8,586 nucleotides of DNA from Clostridia bacterium (lineage in GTDB: Bacteria; Bacillota; Clostridia; Christensenellales; Aristaeellaceae). Under the pieces are notes generated by a model. It searched no databases. It was not told the origin of the DNA and saw nothing but the letters and a program-made list of their open reading frames with translations. Position numbers and translations under genes: made by a program. The DNA lies in contig JAFZRB010000180.1 of the NCBI GenBank assembly GCA_017620115.1, positions 1 through 8,586 on the forward strand. Reading direction: 5' to 3'. Of the stretch, positions 5,379-8,586 are shown piece by piece. The first letter of the stretch is position 1. Every line of letters starts with the position of its first letter.

Positions 5379-7592
5379 TTATCGCAGCTTCATGAAGGCT
5401 TCGCTGGCGAAGCCGCTGAAATCGCTGAAATCCAGACGGATGTCTTCCGGCCGGGTATTGCGCAGGTAGCCTTCGAGGTCGGCGAAGAACTGCATGTAGA
5501 TGCTGTGGTTGCGCAGGTGGGGCGGCGCGAGGAAGGCTTCCTTGGTGCGTTCGAGCTCGTCCATCAGCGCCAGGCGCGCCAGCCTGCGCTCCCCGGCGAT
5601 TTCGGCCATTTTGCCGGCGGCGCAGGCCGTGACGCCGCAGCGGCTGATGTCATAGATTTTCAGAAGCGCCAGGTAATCGGCGGTAAGCGTTCTGATGTGC
5701 GACGCGTCCCAGGCGTACCGACGAGCGAGCCGGACATCCGTGCGGGCGTCGAGCGCGATTTCGCGCCACAGCCGCTCGTCCTCGGCCGCCATGGCGTTCA
5801 GCGCGACGAGCGCGCTCTCATATCCTTCCCGGTTGCCCAGGATGGTTTCCATGGCCTCCCCGGGAAAGGAGCGCGGATATGGCTTGCCCTCCCGGACATA
5901 GCTGTAGAAGTAGTAGCAGAGCACGTTCATCAGCAGGGTGTAGTTGGCGGGCGCTCCCGCGTTATTGCCATCCGGCGGCAGGGTGCGCAGCATTTTGTCC
6001 TGCAGCCTGAGGGCGGCGAGCGCCTTGTCGTACTGCGCGCCGAAACGGGCTTGGGCGTAAGATTCCGTGACGTCGTTCGGCGTGCCGCAGTTATCGAAGC
6101 ACCAGGCGTAATCCGCCTGCGCGACGTGCACCCGGTCGTAGCTCCTGTCCCATGCGGAATAGCTCTGCATGCCTTCCACGCCTTCCTTGTGGGCGATCCC
6201 GGCCAGCAGATAGACGTTCTTGAGCGGATACGAGACGATATTCCAGTGATAATAACCGTTCCAGGGCTTCACGGTGCGGCGCAGGCCCTGCTCCGGATGC
6301 GTGGTCTGGAACATCAGCTTTTCCTGATAATCGCTGTAGGTCCACCAGTCGATCACGGCGATGTCCTTCAGGCCGTTGTCCTCGATCGCTTTCTTCATCT
6401 TCCCGGTCGAGTCGAGGGCGGTGCCCATGCCGTGCCCGAGCAGCATGTCGTGATACACATAGATGTTCTTCATGCCGCGCTCTTTCAGGTGGTTCATCAG
6501 TTTGATGACGTGCTCGATGTAGAGATCGTCCTTCGGCGTGTCGCGGCAGAGCGGGCACTTGCAGAAATTGTTGCGCTTGCGGAAAATGTCCTTCGCGTTT
6601 TGGGCGAGCCCTTCCCAGACTTCATCGCAGCCGATATGGAAGCTCTCGACGCCGTTCGGCCTGAGGTAGCGGTCGATGATCTCATCGTAGATGTCGAAGA
6701 GGATTTCGTAGGTCCGGGGATTTCTGGTGCAGAAACCGGTCAGCGTCGACTCGCCGTCCTCAAACTTGGACGCGATCTCCGGGAACGTGCGGGGGATGAG
6801 CGTATTGTGGCCGTAGGAGTTGAACAGCGGCAGCACTTCCACGGCTTTCGTCCGGCCATAGGCGATGAGGTCTCCGAAGAAGTCGTCCTTCACCATGGGC
6901 ACGTCGACTTCCTCGTCGACCCAGCCGCCCCTGCGGGGCGACCAGTAGCGCTTGACCACCGGCGTCTTCAGCTGGGGATACTTCCGGATCGGCAGGTACA
7001 GATATTCCGATACGCGGCCGTCATACTGCACGCACCAGCATCCGTAGACCGAGACGACCAGCTGGTTCTGCTTCATCGACGCCATGTGGTCGACGACTTC
7101 CTTCCAGTCGTCCAGCGTCATGAGGTTGGAGCCGAAACGGCTTTCCATGAAGTGGCCCCGCGTGCGCAGGTCGGGCCAGTCCACGATGCGGCAGGCCTCC
7201 AGCGCGAGGCGGTTGTCTTCAAGCGCCATGCACTGAGTCAGCGTGACCACGCCGTAATAGAGGCCGCTGTCGCCGAAGCCGGTGACCGTCACGGCCTGCC
7301 CGCCGATGTCGATGCGATAGCCCTGCTCGGCGTTGGAGACGCCCTCGGGCGCCCGGTCCAGGCGCAGCGTGACGGTCACGTCGCCGCGCGCATCCTCCGG
7401 GCTGACATTCAGCAGCCGGCCGAGCGTGTCCTTCAGCAGCCTGTCGGCCGTCGCCAGCACGGCGCTGCCGGCGGGGTTCGTCTCGTTCACGATGCGGAAG
7501 CCGGCCCTGCCGGGGCAGCCCAGCATGACCGGGGCCGATTCGAGCGCGGTATACTCGCGAGGTATGGGTATGATTCTGGATTTCATCGTCAT
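5379..7592 (-). CDS. Glycoside hydrolase family 20 beta-N-acetylhexosaminidase-like protein, cytoplasmic
   Basis: This protein has 737 residues with the start chosen here. Residues 1-135 resemble the alpha/beta GH20 N-terminal domain, with 'GYRIDIGGQAVTVTGFGDSGLYYGVVTLTQ' features at 91-120. A TIM-barrel catalytic domain follows (about 140-500), opening 'DWPDLRTRGHFMESRFG'. The catalytic pair is D323-E324 in 'FHIGCDEVWEG'; in GH20 the Asp positions the substrate N-acetyl group and the Glu is the acid. Trp-rich segments such as 'VIDWWTYSDYQ' (413-423) could line the sugar pocket. Just after the catalytic pair lies C-x-C-x2-C (C344, C346, C349), which may bind a metal. The C-terminal 230 residues look mainly helical. 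No signal peptide is present, so the substrate must be imported or internal. The start at 7592 has AGGGGG upstream. The gene begins 4 bases after the activase stop, implying co-translation with it. Family is likely; cleavage of GlcNAc rather than another hexosamine is not shown. Confidence 0.87.
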   Translation of the reverse strand: MTMKSRIIPIPREYTALESAPVMLGCPGRAGFRIVNETNPAGSAVLATADRLLKDTLGRLLNVSPEDARGDVTVTLRLDRAPEGVSNAEQGYRIDIGGQAVTVTGFGDSGLYYGVVTLTQCMALEDNRLALEACRIVDWPDLRTRGHFMESRFGSNLMTLDDWKEVVDHMASMKQNQLVVSVYGCWCVQYDGRVSEYLYLPIRKYPQLKTPVVKRYWSPRRGGWVDEEVDVPMVKDDFFGDLIAYGRTKAVEVLPLFNSYGHNTLIPRTFPEIASKFEDGESTLTGFCTRNPRTYEILFDIYDEIIDRYLRPNGVESFHIGCDEVWEGLAQNAKDIFRKRNNFCKCPLCRDTPKDDLYIEHVIKLMNHLKERGMKNIYVYHDMLLGHGMGTALDSTGKMKKAIEDNGLKDIAVIDWWTYSDYQEKLMFQTTHPEQGLRRTVKPWNGYYHWNIVSYPLKNVYLLAGIAHKEGVEGMQSYSAWDRSYDRVHVAQADYAWCFDNCGTPNDVTESYAQARFGAQYDKALAALRLQDKMLRTLPPDGNNAGAPANYTLLMNVLCYYFYSYVREGKPYPRSFPGEAMETILGNREGYESALVALNAMAAEDERLWREIALDARTDVRLARRYAWDASHIRTLTADYLALLKIYDISRCGVTACAAGKMAEIAGERRLARLALMDELERTKEAFLAPPHLRNHSIYMQFFADLEGYLRNTRPEDIRLDFSDFSGFASEAFMKLR

Positions 7593-7596
7593 TGCG

Positions 7597-8523
7597 CTAT
7601 TCCCCCTGTATTTGACTGCATGATTCCCCGGGCGAAACGCACGCGCGGCCAAATGCGTTTTGCATCGTCCGCGTCAGGCGTTCCATGGTTTTGTCGTCGG
7701 GCACGTACGCCTGGCCCATGGCTTCGTCGGGCCGGCCGACGCTGGTCAGTTTGGCGCTGTAGTAGGGATGGAAGCGTAGCAGCCGGCAGTCGCCCGCACC
7801 CAACTGCCGGGCCAGTTTTCCCAGCTTTTCCGCGTGCTCCAGCAGGGCGTTCACGCCCTTTACAATAATTCCCCTCACGCAGACGTCCGCACCGGCGGCG
7901 CAGGCCCTGGCCAAGTTATCCAGGATCGGAGCGAGGGGATACCCCGTGTTCTTCAAGTGGCGTTCCGGGTCCGTGTCCTTCACGTCCCACAGGAAGTGAT
8001 CGACCCGCGGCAGAAGCGCGTCCAGCAGGGCGGCGGGAAACGCGCCGCAGGTCTCCATGGCGGTGTCGATCTTCCGCGCCTTCAATTCATCCAGCAGCGC
8101 CAGCGCGAATTCGGGCTGAAAGGTGGGCTCGCCGCCGCTGAGGGTAACGCCGCCCGTCTCGCCGAAAAAGGGCAGATCGCGCGCCAGCCTGTCCGCCAGA
8201 AGCGCGCTTTCCCAGAACTGTCCGCATGCCTCGAGAGCCCCCGAGGGGCAGACCTGAACGCACCGCATACATTGCGAGCAGCGCGCGCTTTCAAACCGTC
8301 GGCCTTCCATGCGATGGCAGCCTTCGGGACAAACCGCCTCGCACGCCCCGCAGCCCACGCACTTGTCCGCGTGCAGCAGCGGCTGCGGACGGGGCGACTG
8401 CGTCTCCGGATTGTGACACCAGCGGCAGCGCATCGGACAGCCCTTGAAGAACACCGTGGTGCGCAGACCGGGCCCGTCATGCAGGCATAAGCGCTGGATG
8501 CCCGTGATGATTCCCCGCGTCAT
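7597..8523 (-). CDS. Glycyl-radical enzyme activating protein (radical SAM activase, PflA-like)
   Basis: This 308-residue protein has the canonical activase layout. The radical SAM CxxxCxxC motif is C29-C33-C36 in 'GCPMRCRWCHNPE', which binds the 4Fe-4S cluster that cleaves S-adenosylmethionine. A ferredoxin-like insert follows with two CxxCxxCxxxC sets: C55, C58, C61, C65 and C82, C85, C88, C92. That insert is found in most activases but is absent from the short pyruvate formate-lyase activase. 'SGGEP' at 129-133 is the SAM-binding GGE motif, and 'DVKD' is at 180-183. The enzyme would abstract a hydrogen from the C-terminal glycine of its partner enzyme, in the cytoplasm and without oxygen. 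The partner gene lies immediately upstream: its TGA overlaps this ATG as ATGA, and GGAG in its last codons serves as ribosome binding site. The cognate substrate cannot be inferred from the activase. Confidence 0.96.
   Translation of the reverse strand: MTRGIITGIQRLCLHDGPGLRTTVFFKGCPMRCRWCHNPETQSPRPQPLLHADKCVGCGACEAVCPEGCHRMEGRRFESARCSQCMRCVQVCPSGALEACGQFWESALLADRLARDLPFFGETGGVTLSGGEPTFQPEFALALLDELKARKIDTAMETCGAFPAALLDALLPRVDHFLWDVKDTDPERHLKNTGYPLAPILDNLARACAAGADVCVRGIIVKGVNALLEHAEKLGKLARQLGAGDCRLLRFHPYYSAKLTSVGRPDEAMGQAYVPDDKTMERLTRTMQNAFGRACVSPGESCSQIQGE
7601..7607 (-). promoter_or_regulatory. Ribosome binding site of the GH20 gene inside the activase 3' end
   Basis: On the minus strand AGGGGGA lies within the last codons of the activase, with 8 bases between it and the ATG at 7592. 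The activase TAG stop (7597-7599) falls inside that spacer. This fixes the start at 7592 rather than at the longer in-frame ATG at 7652, and points to translational coupling. Confidence 0.7.
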
Positions 8524-8586
8524 ATCGTCTCCATGGCCGTGCGCTCGATGATCATCCGCTGCCAGTTCTCGTCCAGCGTGACGAAC
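8520..8586 (-). CDS. Glycyl radical enzyme, C-terminal 21 codons (partial)
   Basis: Reading the minus strand from the right edge, one frame gives FVTLDENWQRMIIERTAMET plus a final Ile and then TGA at 8520-8522. The pattern 'F..L....Q..II.RT' is the usual tail of glycyl radical enzymes, directly after the RVxGY loop that carries the radical glycine. By that comparison the glycine should lie about five codons beyond the window edge. The TGA overlaps the activase ATG (8521-8523), the common arrangement for an enzyme and its dedicated activase. The family includes pyruvate formate-lyase, choline and isethionate lyases, diol, hydroxyproline and anhydrosugar dehydratases, and many uncharacterised clades. 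Twenty-one residues do not allow a choice among them. Confidence 0.85.
   Translation of the reverse strand, partial: FVTLDENWQRMIIERTAMETI

Noticed and set aside
4680..7868. A plus-strand open frame of 1062 codons opposite the ComB, GH20 and activase genes
   Set aside because: It is antisense to three genes with clear family motifs and proper ribosome binding sites. Its product is a low-complexity His/Val/Arg-rich sequence with no recognisable domain. Long antisense frames are expected in GC-rich coding DNA.

Overview
The window looks like a chromosomal carbohydrate-utilisation region of a GC-rich, strictly anaerobic member of the Bacillota (Clostridia). The basis is a glycyl radical enzyme with its oxygen-sensitive radical-SAM activase, AGGAG-type ribosome binding sites, a LacI-family regulator next to a solute-binding-protein-like tail, and glycosidases without signal peptides. 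A gut or fermenter Clostridium relative, for example of the Christensenellales or Oscillospirales, is a reasonable guess, but the sequence does not fix the taxon. There are no RNA genes, insertion sequences, CRISPR arrays or phage genes.

Left half, plus strand: the last 49 codons of a probable ABC sugar-binding protein, closed by a strong hairpin. Then comes a leader with an extended -10 promoter, a LacI-family repressor, and a GH2 beta-mannosidase-like glycosidase 43 bases downstream. This reads as a small regulated catabolic unit: the transporter imports an oligosaccharide, the cytoplasmic GH2 enzyme trims it, and the LacI protein senses a sugar. A 12-bp direct repeat with internal dyad symmetry lies between the repressor and the glycosidase.

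Right half, minus strand, convergent with the left: a run of five genes whose promoter lies beyond the right edge. In transcription order they are a glycyl radical enzyme (only its last 21 codons are present), its radical-SAM activase, a GH20-type hexosaminidase-like glycosidase, a ComB-like 2-phosphosulfolactate phosphatase homologue, and a cysteine-rich protein that resembles peptidase U32. The first three are tightly coupled: an ATGA stop/start overlap, then a 4-base gap with the ribosome binding site inside the preceding gene. The last two follow after short gaps and appear to have lower GC.

The most interesting features are the coupling of a glycyl radical system to a cytoplasmic GH20 glycosidase, and the tail pair of a ComB homologue with a putative iron-sulfur U32-like protein. 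Neither grouping matches a pathway I can name. The substrate of the glycyl radical enzyme cannot be read here because almost all of it lies outside the window.
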